Shown here: one piece after another, positions 36,561-45,413 of the stretch
Layout of the letters: each line of letters begins with the position of its first letter
Numbering within the stretch: the stretch's first letter is position 1
Assembly: GCF_010731635.1 (NCBI RefSeq)
Contig: NZ_AP022583.1
Location: forward strand, 2,666,001-2,730,000
Origin: Mycobacterium noviomagense
GTDB taxonomy: Bacteria > Actinomycetota > Actinomycetes > Mycobacteriales > Mycobacteriaceae
DNA length: 64,000 nucleotides
Direction of reading: 5' to 3'
Notes under the pieces: model-generated
What the model was told of the DNA's origin: nothing
Databases searched by the model: none
What the model saw: only the letters and a program-made list of their open reading frames with translations
Position numbers and translations under genes: made by a program

Positions 36561-36604
36561 TATTCTGACCAAGATTGTGACCAGCTCGACCCCGACTTGT
36601 CGAG
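36561..36604. promoter_or_regulatory. mftR/mftA divergent control region
   Basis: TATTCT (36561-36566) could be the mftA -10. TGACCA occurs at 36566-36571 and 36578-36583, a 12-bp period. CTCGAC-N8-GTCGAG (36585-36590, 36599-36604) is an inverted repeat just before the ribosome site AAGGAAGG. These are candidate MftR sites. I cannot tell which is the operator. Confidence 0.35.
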
Positions 36605-36624
36605 TCTTTAAGGAAGGCGGCTTC

Positions 36625-36714
36625 ATGGAACACGAGATCGACACCGACACCGAGCTCGTCACCGAGACCCTGGTAGAAGAGGTGTCCATCGACGGCATGT
36701 GCGGGGTCTACTGA
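36625..36714 (+). CDS. mftA: mycofactocin precursor peptide
   Basis: A 29-aa ribosomal peptide, too short for routine gene finding. Its C-terminus is IDGMCGVY. The terminal Val-Tyr is decarboxylated and cross-linked by MftC and cut out by MftE to give the redox cofactor core. The acidic leader ([15 protein letters not shown]) is the part recognised by MftB. AAGGAAGG at 36611-36616 and nearby bases precedes the ATG. Two bases separate its stop from the mftB GTG. Confidence 0.95.
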   Translation: MEHEIDTDTELVTETLVEEVSIDGMCGVY

Positions 36715-36716
36715 CC

Positions 36717-37016
36717 GTGCCCGCCCCCGCGCCGGCCCGTGCGGGGTTCGATCCCGATCTGGGCTGGCGACTGCATCCGCAGGTAGCGGTTCGACCCGAG
36801 CCATTCGGCGCGCTGCTGTATCACTTCGGTACCCGCAAGCTGTCGTTTCTGAAGAACCACACCATGCTCGCGGTGGTGCAGTCGCTGGGTGACCACCCCG
36901 ACGTCCGATCCGCCTGCCGCGCAGCCGGACTCGACGACACTGAGCTTGCCCCTTACCTGCACGCGCTGGGCGTGCTCGCCACCTCCAACATGCTGGTCGC
37001 GCGGGAGACCCGATGA
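36717..37016 (+). CDS. mftB: mycofactocin peptide chaperone MftB
   Basis: A 99-aa RiPP recognition element (PqqD-like winged helix) that binds the MftA leader and hands it to MftC. Conserved features are HPQVAVRPEPFGALLYHFG and TRKLSFLKN. I chose the GTG at 36717, 2 bp after the mftA stop, over the frame's upstream ATG inside mftA. Its stop overlaps the mftC ATG. Confidence 0.92.
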   Translation: MPAPAPARAGFDPDLGWRLHPQVAVRPEPFGALLYHFGTRKLSFLKNHTMLAVVQSLGDHPDVRSACRAAGLDDTELAPYLHALGVLATSNMLVARETR

Positions 37017-38182
37017 CCACGGCTGTTCCGCGGCTCGTCGAGCAGTTCGAACGCGGACTCGACGCGCCGATCTGCCTGACCTGGGAGCTGACCTATGCCT
37101 GCAACCTGGCGTGCGTGCATTGCCTGTCGTCGTCGGGCAAACGTGATCCACGGGAGCTTTCCACGCAGCAATGCAAGGACATCATCGACGAGCTGGAACG
37201 CATGCAGGTGTTCTACGTCAACATCGGCGGCGGGGAACCTACTGTACGGCCGGACTTTTGGGAATTGGTGGACTACGCGACCGCACATCATGTCGGAGTG
37301 AAGTTCTCCACCAACGGCGTACGGATCACCCCCGAAGTAGCCGCGCGGTTGGCCGCCAGCGACTACGTCGATGTCCAGGTTTCGCTCGACGGCGCGACCG
37401 CTGAAGTCAACGACGCCATCCGCGGGCCCGGCTCGTACGCCATGGCGGTGCGGGCTTTGGAAAACCTTGCTGCGGCCGGCTTTTCCGACGCCAAGCTCTC
37501 CGTCGTGGTGACCCGCCACAACGTCGACCAGCTCGACGACTTCGCCGCGCTGGCCAGCCGGTACGGCGCCACGCTGCGAATTACCCGGCTGCGCCCGTCC
37601 GGTCGGGGGGCGGATGTCTGGGACGAGCTGCACCCAACCGCCGACCAGCAGATTCAGCTCTACGGCTGGTTGGTCGCCAAGGGCAAACGGGTGCTGACCG
37701 GCGACTCGTTCTTTCATCTGTCCGGGCTGGGCGCTCCCGGTGCGCTCGCCGGCCTCAACATGTGCGGGGCCGGACGGGTGGTGTGCTTGATCGACCCGGT
37801 CGGCGACGTGTACGCTTGCCCGTTCGCCATCCATGAGCGCTTCCTTGCCGGAAACATCTTGTCCGACAGCGGGTTTGACAATATCTGGAGGAACGCTCCG
37901 CTTTTTCGTGAGCTGCGCGACCCGCAGTCTGCCGGCGCGTGCGGCAGCTGCGGCCACTACGACAGCTGCCGGGGTGGCTGCATGGCGGCCAAGTTCTTCA
38001 CCGGTCTGCCGATCGATGGACCGGATCCGGAATGCGTGCAGGGCTACGGCGTGGCCGCGCTGGCCGGCGACCGCGTCAAGCCGCGCCCTGCCGGCGACCA
38101 CTCGCATCGAGGCTCCCGACCGGTGCCGCTGACATTGACCACTCGCCCGCCGAAACGCCTCTGCAACGAGAGCCCGGTCTAG
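37013..38182 (+). CDS. mftC: mycofactocin radical SAM maturase MftC
   Basis: A 389-aa radical SAM/SPASM enzyme that decarboxylates and then cyclises the C-terminal Val-Tyr of MftA. The SAM-cluster motif is C30-x3-C34-x2-C37 (YACNLACVHC). GGGEPTVRPDF and VSLDGATAEVND are SAM-contact strands. The SPASM cysteines lie in NMCGAGRVVC, YACPFA and CGSCGHYDSCRGGCMAAK, ending DPECVQG. ATGA overlap with mftB and 2 bp to mftD show a tight operon. Confidence 0.97.
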   Translation: MTTAVPRLVEQFERGLDAPICLTWELTYACNLACVHCLSSSGKRDPRELSTQQCKDIIDELERMQVFYVNIGGGEPTVRPDFWELVDYATAHHVGVKFSTNGVRITPEVAARLAASDYVDVQVSLDGATAEVNDAIRGPGSYAMAVRALENLAAAGFSDAKLSVVVTRHNVDQLDDFAALASRYGATLRITRLRPSGRGADVWDELHPTADQQIQLYGWLVAKGKRVLTGDSFFHLSGLGAPGALAGLNMCGAGRVVCLIDPVGDVYACPFAIHERFLAGNILSDSGFDNIWRNAPLFRELRDPQSAGACGSCGHYDSCRGGCMAAKFFTGLPIDGPDPECVQGYGVAALAGDRVKPRPAGDHSHRGSRPVPLTLTTRPPKRLCNESPV

Positions 38183-38184
38183 TC

Positions 38185-39378
38185 ATGGCCCGCGATCTTT
38201 GGTTTGAGACGGTTGCCATCGCGCAGCAGCGCGCCAAGCGCCGGCTGCCCAAATCGGTCTACTCATCGCTGGTCGCCGCCAGTGAAAAGGGTGTGACCGT
38301 CTCCGACAACGTCGAGGCGTTCAGCGAGCTTGGTTTCGCGCCCCACGTCGTCGGTGCTGCGGGCAAGCGCGATCTTTCCACAACGGTTATGGGGCAACAT
38401 ATTTCGTTGCCCGTGATCATCTCTCCCACCGGTGTGCAAGCGGTGCACCCGGACGGTGAGATCGCCGTAGCGAGAGCGGCCGCGGCGCGCGGCACCGCGA
38501 TGGGGTTGTCCTCGTTTGCGAGCAAACCGATCGAGGAAGTCATCGCGGCATGCGACAAATTGTTCTTCCAGGTGTACTGGCTCGGTGGCCGCGACGCGAT
38601 CGCCGAGCGGGTGGAACGGGCACGTCAAGCCGGCGCAGTGGGCTTGATCGTCACCACCGACTGGACGTTCTCGCACGGACGCGACTGGGGTAGCCCGAAG
38701 ATTCCCGAAGAGATGAACATGCGCACCATGCTGCGGTTGTCGCCGGAAGCGATCACTCGGCCGGGCTGGCTGTGGAAGTACGCCAAGACCATGCGTCCAC
38801 CGAACTTGCGGGTCCCCAACCAGGCCAAGCCCGGCGAGCCCGGTCCACCGTTCTTTGCCGCCTACGGGGAATGGATGGCGACTCCACCACCCACCTGGGC
38901 GGACATCGCCTGGCTGAGAGAACTGTGGGGCGGCCCGTTCATGCTGAAAGGCGTCATCCGGGTCGACGACGCTAAAATAGCCGCGGACATTGGGGTTTCG
39001 GCGATCTCGGTGTCGAACCATGGCGGCAACAACCTGGACGGTACGCCGGCCACCATTCGGGCGCTCCCCGCCATCGCCGACGCAGTAGGCGACCAGATCG
39101 AGGTCTTGCTGGACGGCGGTATCCGGCGCGGCAGCGATGTGGTCAAGGCGCTGGCGCTGGGTGCCCGTGCGGTGATGATCGGCCGCGCCTACCTGTGGGG
39201 CCTGGCCGCGGCCGGCCAGCCGGGCGTGGAGAACGTGCTCGACATCCTTCGGGCTGGAATCGACTGCGCGTTGATGGGCCTCGGTCACGCCTCGGTGCAC
39301 GACATTGGCCCAGATGACGTCGTGGTCCCCCCGGGTTTTTCCCGTCCGCTCGGCGTCCCCGCCACCGGGGACGGCTAG
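38185..39378 (+). CDS. mftD: mycofactocin-associated FMN dehydrogenase MftD
   Basis: A 397-aa FMN-dependent alpha-hydroxy-acid oxidase-fold enzyme (annotated lldD1 in M. tuberculosis). MftD oxidatively deaminates the AHDP intermediate to premycofactocin. FMN and active-site motifs are SPTGVQAVHPDGE, TTDWTFSHGRDWG, the catalytic SNHGGNNLDGTPA, and DGGIRRGSDVVKALALGA. The frame is open far upstream within mftC; the ATG at 38185 is 2 bp after the mftC stop. Confidence 0.95.
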   Translation: MARDLWFETVAIAQQRAKRRLPKSVYSSLVAASEKGVTVSDNVEAFSELGFAPHVVGAAGKRDLSTTVMGQHISLPVIISPTGVQAVHPDGEIAVARAAAARGTAMGLSSFASKPIEEVIAACDKLFFQVYWLGGRDAIAERVERARQAGAVGLIVTTDWTFSHGRDWGSPKIPEEMNMRTMLRLSPEAITRPGWLWKYAKTMRPPNLRVPNQAKPGEPGPPFFAAYGEWMATPPPTWADIAWLRELWGGPFMLKGVIRVDDAKIAADIGVSAISVSNHGGNNLDGTPATIRALPAIADAVGDQIEVLLDGGIRRGSDVVKALALGARAVMIGRAYLWGLAAAGQPGVENVLDILRAGIDCALMGLGHASVHDIGPDDVVVPPGFSRPLGVPATGDG

Positions 39379-39481
39379 GCCTCCAGATCGGTCGCGGGGG
39401 AATTCTGATGCGGACGGGGCGGCCGTGGCTGAGGTGACGGCAAAAAATCCGTCCGGAGAAACAACAACCGATGCACGCCAG

Positions 39482-40231
39482 GTGAATTCGTCCTACCATC
39501 GGCAAGTGGCTGTCCTCGCCGAACTCGGGTGCTTGACCTCGAGCCAGCTACACACCATGCTGCCAGCAGTCCTTATCCCCGTGGGGTCCACCGAACAGCA
39601 CGGCCCCCACCTCCCGCTGGACACCGACACCCGCATCGCGACCGCGGTCGCTCGCGATGCCGCCGCGCGCCTCGCTGCACAGCTGCCAGACGCGGCGCAC
39701 TGGCTGGTGGCGCCGGCCATCGCGTACGGCGACTCCGGCGAGCACCAGAGCTTTGCCGGAACCATCTCCATCGGTACCCAGGCGCTGACCACGTTGCTGG
39801 TGGAGTACGGCAGGTCAGCCACCTGCTGGGCCCAGCGTCTTGTCTTCGTCAACGGCCACGGTGGCAACGTGACCGCTTTACGTCAGGCAGTTACCCGGCT
39901 GCGGAGCGAAGGGCGCAACGTCGGGTGGTGCCCGTGCGCCGCCAATGATGCCGACGCACATGCAGGCCACACCGAAACGTCTGTGCTGCTGCATCTTTCG
40001 CCAGCCGATGTGCGGACCGACCGGTTGCGCGCCGGTAACGGTGCACCGTTGCCAGAGCTGTTGCCGTCGATGCGCCGCGGCGGGGTCGCAGCCGTCAGCG
40101 AAGCTGGGGTATTGGGCGACCCGACAACCGCGACCGCCGCGGAGGGCGAGCGGATCCTTGCTGAAATGGTCGACGGCTGTGTGCGCCGGATCGTGCATTG
40201 GGCTCCGGGCGCCGACGGGATGCTGACATGA
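39482..40231 (+). CDS. mftE: mycofactocin peptidase MftE
   Basis: A 249-aa creatininase-fold metallopeptidase that releases the Val-Tyr-derived core from MftA. Metal and active-site motifs are [26 protein letters not shown] and [16 protein letters not shown] chose the GTG at 39482 (NSSYHRQV) because it matches the known mycobacterial start and length. The frame extends upstream (another GTG at 39425), so the start is not certain. About 100 bp separate it from mftD; its stop overlaps the mftF start. Confidence 0.93.
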   Translation: MNSSYHRQVAVLAELGCLTSSQLHTMLPAVLIPVGSTEQHGPHLPLDTDTRIATAVARDAAARLAAQLPDAAHWLVAPAIAYGDSGEHQSFAGTISIGTQALTTLLVEYGRSATCWAQRLVFVNGHGGNVTALRQAVTRLRSEGRNVGWCPCAANDADAHAGHTETSVLLHLSPADVRTDRLRAGNGAPLPELLPSMRRGGVAAVSEAGVLGDPTTATAAEGERILAEMVDGCVRRIVHWAPGADGMLT

Positions 40232-41640
40232 CCCAGAGCCGGCTGCCAGACGGGTTCGCTGTACAAGTCGACCGCCGCGTCCGGGTACTCGGCGAGGGCT
40301 CGGCCCTCCTCGGCGGATCCCCGACGCGGCTGCTGCGATTGGCCCCGGCCGCCCGAGACATGCTCGACGGTGGCCGACTGAAGGTCCATGACGCGGTCAG
40401 CGCCGAGCTGGCCCGGACCCTGCTGGACGCGACCGTGGCTCATCCCCGTCCGGCGGGCGGGCCGTCACACCGCGACGTGACAGTTGTGATCCCGGTGCGC
40501 GACAACGCTTCTGGCCTACGACGGCTTGTGACGTCACTGCGTGGCCTGCACATCAGCATCGTTGACGACGGCTCGGCCGTGCCCGTCGAGCAAGACGACT
40601 TTGCCGGGACGGGCGCGGATGTCGAGGTACTGCGTCATGCTCAGAGCAGAGGACCGGCCGCCGCCCGCAACACCGGGCTAGCCGCTTGCTCGACCGACTT
40701 CGTCGCTTTTCTGGATTCCGACGTGGTACCGCGCCGCGGCTGGCTGGAGGCCCTGCTCGGCCATTTCTGCGACCCTACCGTCGCGCTCGTAGCGCCGCGG
40801 ATCGTCGGTCTGCCGCAAAGCGACCATCTGCTCGCACGCTACGAAGCGGTGCGTTCGTCCCTGGACCTGGGTCAGCGGGAAGCGCCGGTGATCCCGTACG
40901 GGCCGGTGTCGTATGTCCCGAGCGCAGCAATCATCGGCCGGACCAAAGCGCTCCGAGAGGTCGGCGGGTTCGACGAGACTCTACGGGCGGGCGAGGATGT
41001 CGACTTGTGCTGGCGCCTGGTCGAATCCGGCGCCCGGCTGCGCTATGAGCCGATCGCGCTGGTTGCGCACGACCACCGCACGCAGCTGCGGGATTGGCTT
41101 GCCCGCAAAGCCTTTTACGGCAGCTCTGCGGCTCCGCTATCGGCTCGCCACCCAGACAAAACAGCGCCGCTGGTGATCTCCGGTTCGGCGCTCGCGATGT
41201 GGATCCTGCTGGCGATCGGTTCGACGATCGGGTACGTGGCGTCGCTGGCCGTCGCTGCCCTCACCGGCCGACGCATAGCCAAGAAGATGCACGGCGCCGA
41301 AACGCAAATCTGGGACGTCGTGGCCGTCGCGGCACGCGGGTTGTGGTCAGCCGCGCTGCAATTGGCGTCGGCCGTTTGCCGGCACTACTGGCCTATCGCG
41401 CTGGCCGCTGCCATCGTGTCCCGGCACTGTCGACGGGCGGTGATCATCGCGGCGATCATCGACGGGGTCGTGGACTGGGCCAATCACAAGATCGACAGCG
41501 ACGGCGACATCAAACCGGTAGGGCTGCTGCCCTACCTAGTGCTGAAGCGACTCGACGATCTGGCCTACGGCCTCGGTGTGTGGGGCGGGGTGGTGCGGGA
41601 GCGCAACCTCGGCCCGCTCAAGCCGCAGATCCGGACCTGA
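40228..41640 (+). CDS. mftF: mycofactocin glycosyltransferase MftF
   Basis: A 470-aa family-2 glycosyltransferase that adds the beta-1,4-glucose chain to premycofactocin. The GT-A domain shows [22 protein letters not shown] and the DxD-type [29 protein letters not shown] follows. The C-terminal third has hydrophobic stretches ([20 protein letters not shown] and others) that suggest membrane association. Length equals Rv0696. ATGA overlap with mftE. Confidence 0.94.
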   Translation: MTQSRLPDGFAVQVDRRVRVLGEGSALLGGSPTRLLRLAPAARDMLDGGRLKVHDAVSAELARTLLDATVAHPRPAGGPSHRDVTVVIPVRDNASGLRRLVTSLRGLHISIVDDGSAVPVEQDDFAGTGADVEVLRHAQSRGPAAARNTGLAACSTDFVAFLDSDVVPRRGWLEALLGHFCDPTVALVAPRIVGLPQSDHLLARYEAVRSSLDLGQREAPVIPYGPVSYVPSAAIIGRTKALREVGGFDETLRAGEDVDLCWRLVESGARLRYEPIALVAHDHRTQLRDWLARKAFYGSSAAPLSARHPDKTAPLVISGSALAMWILLAIGSTIGYVASLAVAALTGRRIAKKMHGAETQIWDVVAVAARGLWSAALQLASAVCRHYWPIALAAAIVSRHCRRAVIIAAIIDGVVDWANHKIDSDGDIKPVGLLPYLVLKRLDDLAYGLGVWGGVVRERNLGPLKPQIRT

Positions 41641-41648
41641 CGGCGGCC

Positions 41649-43094
41649 TTGACCGCAGCCATCCCGCACAGCGATGTGCTGATCGTGGGTGCGGGAAGTG
41701 CTGGATCTGTAGTAGCGGAACGGCTTTCCCGTGACCCCGGATGCGCGGTGACGGTATTAGAGGCCGGTGTAGGACTTACCGATCCCGATCTGCTGTCGCA
41801 GACGACCAACGGGTTGCAGTTGCCGATCGGTGCAGCCAGCCCGCTCGTCCGGCGTTACGATGCGCAGCTGACCGAGCGGCCGGCTCGCCGAATGCCGATT
41901 GTGCGCGGTGCGACTGTCGGCGGTTCGGGCGCGGTCAACGGCGGCTACTTCTGCCGTGGGTTGCCACGTGACTTCGACAGGATCGCCGCGCCGGGATGGC
42001 GATGGGCCGATGTACTGGACCACTTTCGTGCGATCGAGACAGACTTGGATTTCGACAGTCCAGCGCACGGCCGTAACGGCCCCATCCCGGTACGGCGCAC
42101 GAACGAAATAGTCGGCACCACAGAATCGTTCGTAGCCGCAGCCCAGCACGCCGGTTTCTCGTGGATCGACGATCTCAACGACGTCGGACTCGGCTGCGGG
42201 ATGCCCGCGGGCGTGGGTGCCGTGCCGCTCAACATCGTCGACGGTGTACGCACTGGGTCAGGCGCCGGATTCCTGCTGCCCGCACTGAAACGGGCCAACC
42301 TGACGCTCTTAGAGCGAATACGGGCGACACGGCTGCGGTTTTCCGGCACCCGCGCCGTCGGCGTCGATGCGATCGGGCCCGACGGACCCGTTACAGCAGC
42401 CGCTGATCGAATCGTTTTGTGCGCAGGGGCAATCGAATCAGCGCACATATTAATGCTTTCGGGCATCGGCAACGAGGCCATGTTGCGGGCCGTCGGCGTG
42501 CGCGTACTGGTACCGCTGCCGGTCGGGATGAAGTGCAGCGACCACCCCGAATGGGTGCTGCCCACCAGTTGGACCGTGGTCCCGTCGCGCGCGGTGCTGG
42601 AAGTGGTCCTCAGCACTGCCGATGACATTGAAATACGGCCATACACAGGAGGATTCGTGGCGATGGTCGGCGACCGCGGAAAGGGTCACCCGGATTGGCC
42701 GCATATTGGTGTCGCGCTCATGCAGCCCCGCGCGCGCGGGCGCATCACACTGGTCTCCGCCGATCCGCTTGTGTCCCCGCGCATCGAGCAACGCTATGAC
42801 AGCGAGCCCGATGACGTCGCCGCTTTGCGTCGGGGCAGCGAACTTGCACTTGAACTAGCCGGCGCGGCCGTGCAAGTCGGCGAACCGTTATGGTCGACGT
42901 CGCAACATCTATGCGGCAGTGCGCCGATGGGCGATCAGCACGACGCCGCTGCCGTGGTCGACCATCGTTGTCGGGTAAAAGGTATCGAGCGCCTCTGGGT
43001 GGTCGACGGCTCAATCCTTCCGGCAATCACCAGCCGCGGACCGCACGCCACCATCGTGATGCTCGCGCACCGGGCTGCCGAATTTGTCCAATAG
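41649..43094 (+). CDS. mftG: mycofactocin-associated GMC oxidoreductase MftG
   Basis: A 481-aa FAD enzyme of the glucose-methanol-choline family, reported to link reduced mycofactocin to the respiratory chain. The FAD motif is VLIVGAGSAGSVVAERLS. PIVRGATVGGSGAVNGGYFC is the second GMC signature. The C-terminal active-site region is QHLCGSAPMGDQHDAAAVV and WVVDGSILPAITSRGPHAT. No ATG or GTG lies near the conserved start. The TTG at 41649 is the best in-frame codon, 8 bp after mftF. The tail overlaps by 160 bp the broken convergent MFS gene. Confidence 0.9.
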   Translation: MTAAIPHSDVLIVGAGSAGSVVAERLSRDPGCAVTVLEAGVGLTDPDLLSQTTNGLQLPIGAASPLVRRYDAQLTERPARRMPIVRGATVGGSGAVNGGYFCRGLPRDFDRIAAPGWRWADVLDHFRAIETDLDFDSPAHGRNGPIPVRRTNEIVGTTESFVAAAQHAGFSWIDDLNDVGLGCGMPAGVGAVPLNIVDGVRTGSGAGFLLPALKRANLTLLERIRATRLRFSGTRAVGVDAIGPDGPVTAAADRIVLCAGAIESAHILMLSGIGNEAMLRAVGVRVLVPLPVGMKCSDHPEWVLPTSWTVVPSRAVLEVVLSTADDIEIRPYTGGFVAMVGDRGKGHPDWPHIGVALMQPRARGRITLVSADPLVSPRIEQRYDSEPDDVAALRRGSELALELAGAAVQVGEPLWSTSQHLCGSAPMGDQHDAAAVVDHRCRVKGIERLWVVDGSILPAITSRGPHATIVMLAHRAAEFVQ

Positions 43095-44669
43095 CGTTCG
43101 GACGAGCCGTAGTGGCGGACGTCGCGGCCGGGGGCCCACGCGCCGATGACCAGTGCCGCTATTGCGATGATGATCGCCAGTACCAGAAACGATGACTCCA
43201 TGGCTTGCTGAAACGCAGTGCGGCTGATCTCGGCAAGTGGACTGCCCTGCGGGCCAAGTCTTTCGGAGATCTGGAGGGCCTGAGCCAATGAGTGCGAAGC
43301 CGGCTCGCGGATCGATTCGGGAAACCCTGCGACAAGCGGTGCGACGATGTGTCCATACCACGCAGCCAAGATTGACCCGGCCAGCGCGATGCCTAGCGCC
43401 GCCCCCACTTCGCGGGTGGTGTCGTTGACGGCCGACGCAACGCCCTGTTTCTCATCAGGCACCGCTGCCATGATCGCCGATGTGCTTGGGGCGGTGCAGA
43501 AGCCGATTCCGGTGCTCATCACGAGCAACGGCCAGGCCATGTCCCAATATGGCGAGTGCACCTCGAGGACACGCATTGAGAAGAAGCCTGCCGCGATCAG
43601 CAGCAGGCCGGTGAACACCACCAGCCGCAGCCCCAATCGCGGTAGATACCACTGGGACAACGCGGACAGCGTCAACATCGGCAGCATCAGCGGGGTGAAG
43701 GCCAAGGCGGTCTTATCGGGCTGTAGCCCATCACGAGCTGAACGAACTGCATCATCACGAAAAAGAAGCCGAACATCGCCATGAAGAACGTCGTGATGGT
43801 GGCGGCGCCGGTGGCGAAGTCCGGTCTGCTGAACAGCCGGACATCGAGCAGGGGATGGCGCCGGCGCACTTCGACGAATCCGAAAATCACTGCTAATACG
43901 ACTCCGCCGGCACGGCACCCGCAGACCAACGGGTCGCCCCATCCATGAGCCGGCGCTTGGACTACACCGAGGACGAAAACCGCGACAGCAGCGCCGATCA
44001 CAGCGGCGCCTACCCAATCCAACGGGGTTGCCTCCTCGTCGCGTGATGACGACACCGTGCATGCCAACACGAAGATCAGCCCTGCAAAACCAGAGAAAGC
44101 CCAGAAGGTCGATTGCCACGACCGGAAATGCAGCAGTGTTCCGGATCCGAGCATGCCGATGACGCCGCCGCACCCGGCGACACCTGCCCAAATGCCCACC
44201 GCTTTCGTGCGTTCGTCGTTCCGGTGGGCAGCGGGGTGGCGGGCATGATGAACGCCGCGCCGGCGCCAGCGACCGCACGAGACACGATGATCGGCAGGGG
44301 GCTGGCGAAGACAGTCGGCACCACCGAGGCAACTGCGAAGATGGCCAAGCCGACAAGCAGAGCTCCACGCCGCCCATAGCGGTCGCCGATGGCCCCGGCG
44401 GGCAGCAGGCAGGCCAGCACCACGGTGTAGCCGTCGACCACCCACGTGAGTTGCGACTGGGTGGCCGAGGTCGCCACTGCAATATCCCCCAACGCCGTGT
44501 TCAGCGCGACCATCGACGCGATAACCAGGGATACGCCCATGCACGCCACGCCCATCGTCCAGATTCGAGGGCGACCCCCTATGAGCGCAGGACCGGGCGG
44601 CGCGCCAGTACCCTGGTCAGCTGAGGCAGGAGATCGAGCATGGGCGCGCTCCCTTCGGCGCCGAGACAC
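42935..44669 (-). pseudogene. MFS drug-efflux transporter (DHA2 type), multiply frameshifted
   Basis: Three frames together encode an EmrB/QacA-like permease. The first (from 44669) gives MGVACMGVSLVIASMVALNT through GDRYGRRGALLVGLAIFAV to GAAFIMPAT. The second gives DERTKAVGIWAGVAG through MQFVQLVMGYSP. The third gives DKTALAFTPLMLPMLTLSAL to the end. The first break, near 44215-44240, looks like a small deletion. The second, near 43720, fits one lost base (CCCGATAAG). The third frame has no stop until 42935 inside mftG, so the native C-terminus seems lost too. The divergent TetR gene is intact. Confidence 0.8.
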
Positions 44670-44674
44670 TTTTG

Positions 44675-44707
44675 AGACTAACCGTCTCGGTGGCAGACGG
44701 ATAGTCT
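44675..44707. promoter_or_regulatory. TetR operator between MFS and TetR genes
   Basis: AGACTAACCGTCT (44675-44687) and AGACGGATAGTCT (44695-44707) form a 13-bp inverted repeat with one mismatch and a 7-bp spacer. A shorter perfect palindrome GAGAC-TAACC-GTCTC overlaps the left arm. It fills the 54-bp gap between the divergent genes, as expected for a pump/repressor pair. Confidence 0.6.
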
Positions 44708-44723
44708 TGTTCGCAAACGGGAG

Positions 44724-45413
44724 GTGGTGCAGATCACGACAGGCAGTACCGATCCGCGCCCCGCCCGTTCTCGCGCACGTTTGCTGGAAGCCGCCACCGC
44801 ATTGCTTCGCTCCGGCGGGCCCCGGGCGGTGACCATCGATGCGGTCACTCGCGGCGCCAACGTAGCCCGAGCGACGTTATATCGGCACTTCCCGAGCGGA
44901 AACGATTTGCTGGCAGCCGCATTCAACAGCCTGCTCCCGCCGGCGCCGATGCCGCCTGAAGAGGGCTCGCTGCGCGACCGGCTCATCGCCTTGGTGTTGG
45001 CAGAGGCGGAATTGATCGCTGAGGCGCCCTTCATGCTGTCCGCGATGTCCTGGATGGCGCTCGGCGGTGAGCTAGAACAGTTGCCCGAACCGCGTCAGAC
45101 CCCTGATAGCCCTGCTCTCAGCAACCTGCGCGAGCGCATTGCCCAGCAGTACGCGGCGCCGTTCGACGCCATCTTCGATAGCCCCGAGGCTGCCGAGCTG
45201 GGTGACATCGACCGCTCCCAGGCGATCGCGCTGCTGATCGGCCCGCTGGTATTGGGCCGCATGAGCACCTTGCCCGATTTCGACTACCGCGAGTGTGCCC
45301 GCGCCGCGGTCGACGGATTCCTCTACGTGCAGCGCCAGCAAAGCAAGAGCATTACCGCAACTGATAGCGGATCGGCAGGTGCTTCAGACCACCGACAAAC
45401 ACGGTCGAGATGA
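44724..45413 (+). CDS. TetR-family transcriptional regulator
   Basis: A 229-aa regulator with the helix-turn-helix at about residues 15-60 (RSRARLLEAATALLRSGG, ANVARATLYRHFPSGNDLL). The C-terminus is like TetR_C_36-type efflux repressors. Two adjacent GTG codons (44724, 44727) can start it; GGGAGG lies just before. It is divergent from the MFS pump and shares the 13-bp inverted repeat with it, so it is probably the pump's repressor. Its last 62 bp overlap the convergent P450 gene. Confidence 0.87.
   Translation: MVQITTGSTDPRPARSRARLLEAATALLRSGGPRAVTIDAVTRGANVARATLYRHFPSGNDLLAAAFNSLLPPAPMPPEEGSLRDRLIALVLAEAELIAEAPFMLSAMSWMALGGELEQLPEPRQTPDSPALSNLRERIAQQYAAPFDAIFDSPEAAELGDIDRSQAIALLIGPLVLGRMSTLPDFDYRECARAAVDGFLYVQRQQSKSITATDSGSAGASDHRQTRSR

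Noticed and set aside
41094..41648. Upstream extension of mftG inside mftF
   Set aside because: It is the out-of-frame shadow of mftF and does not match the GMC family start.
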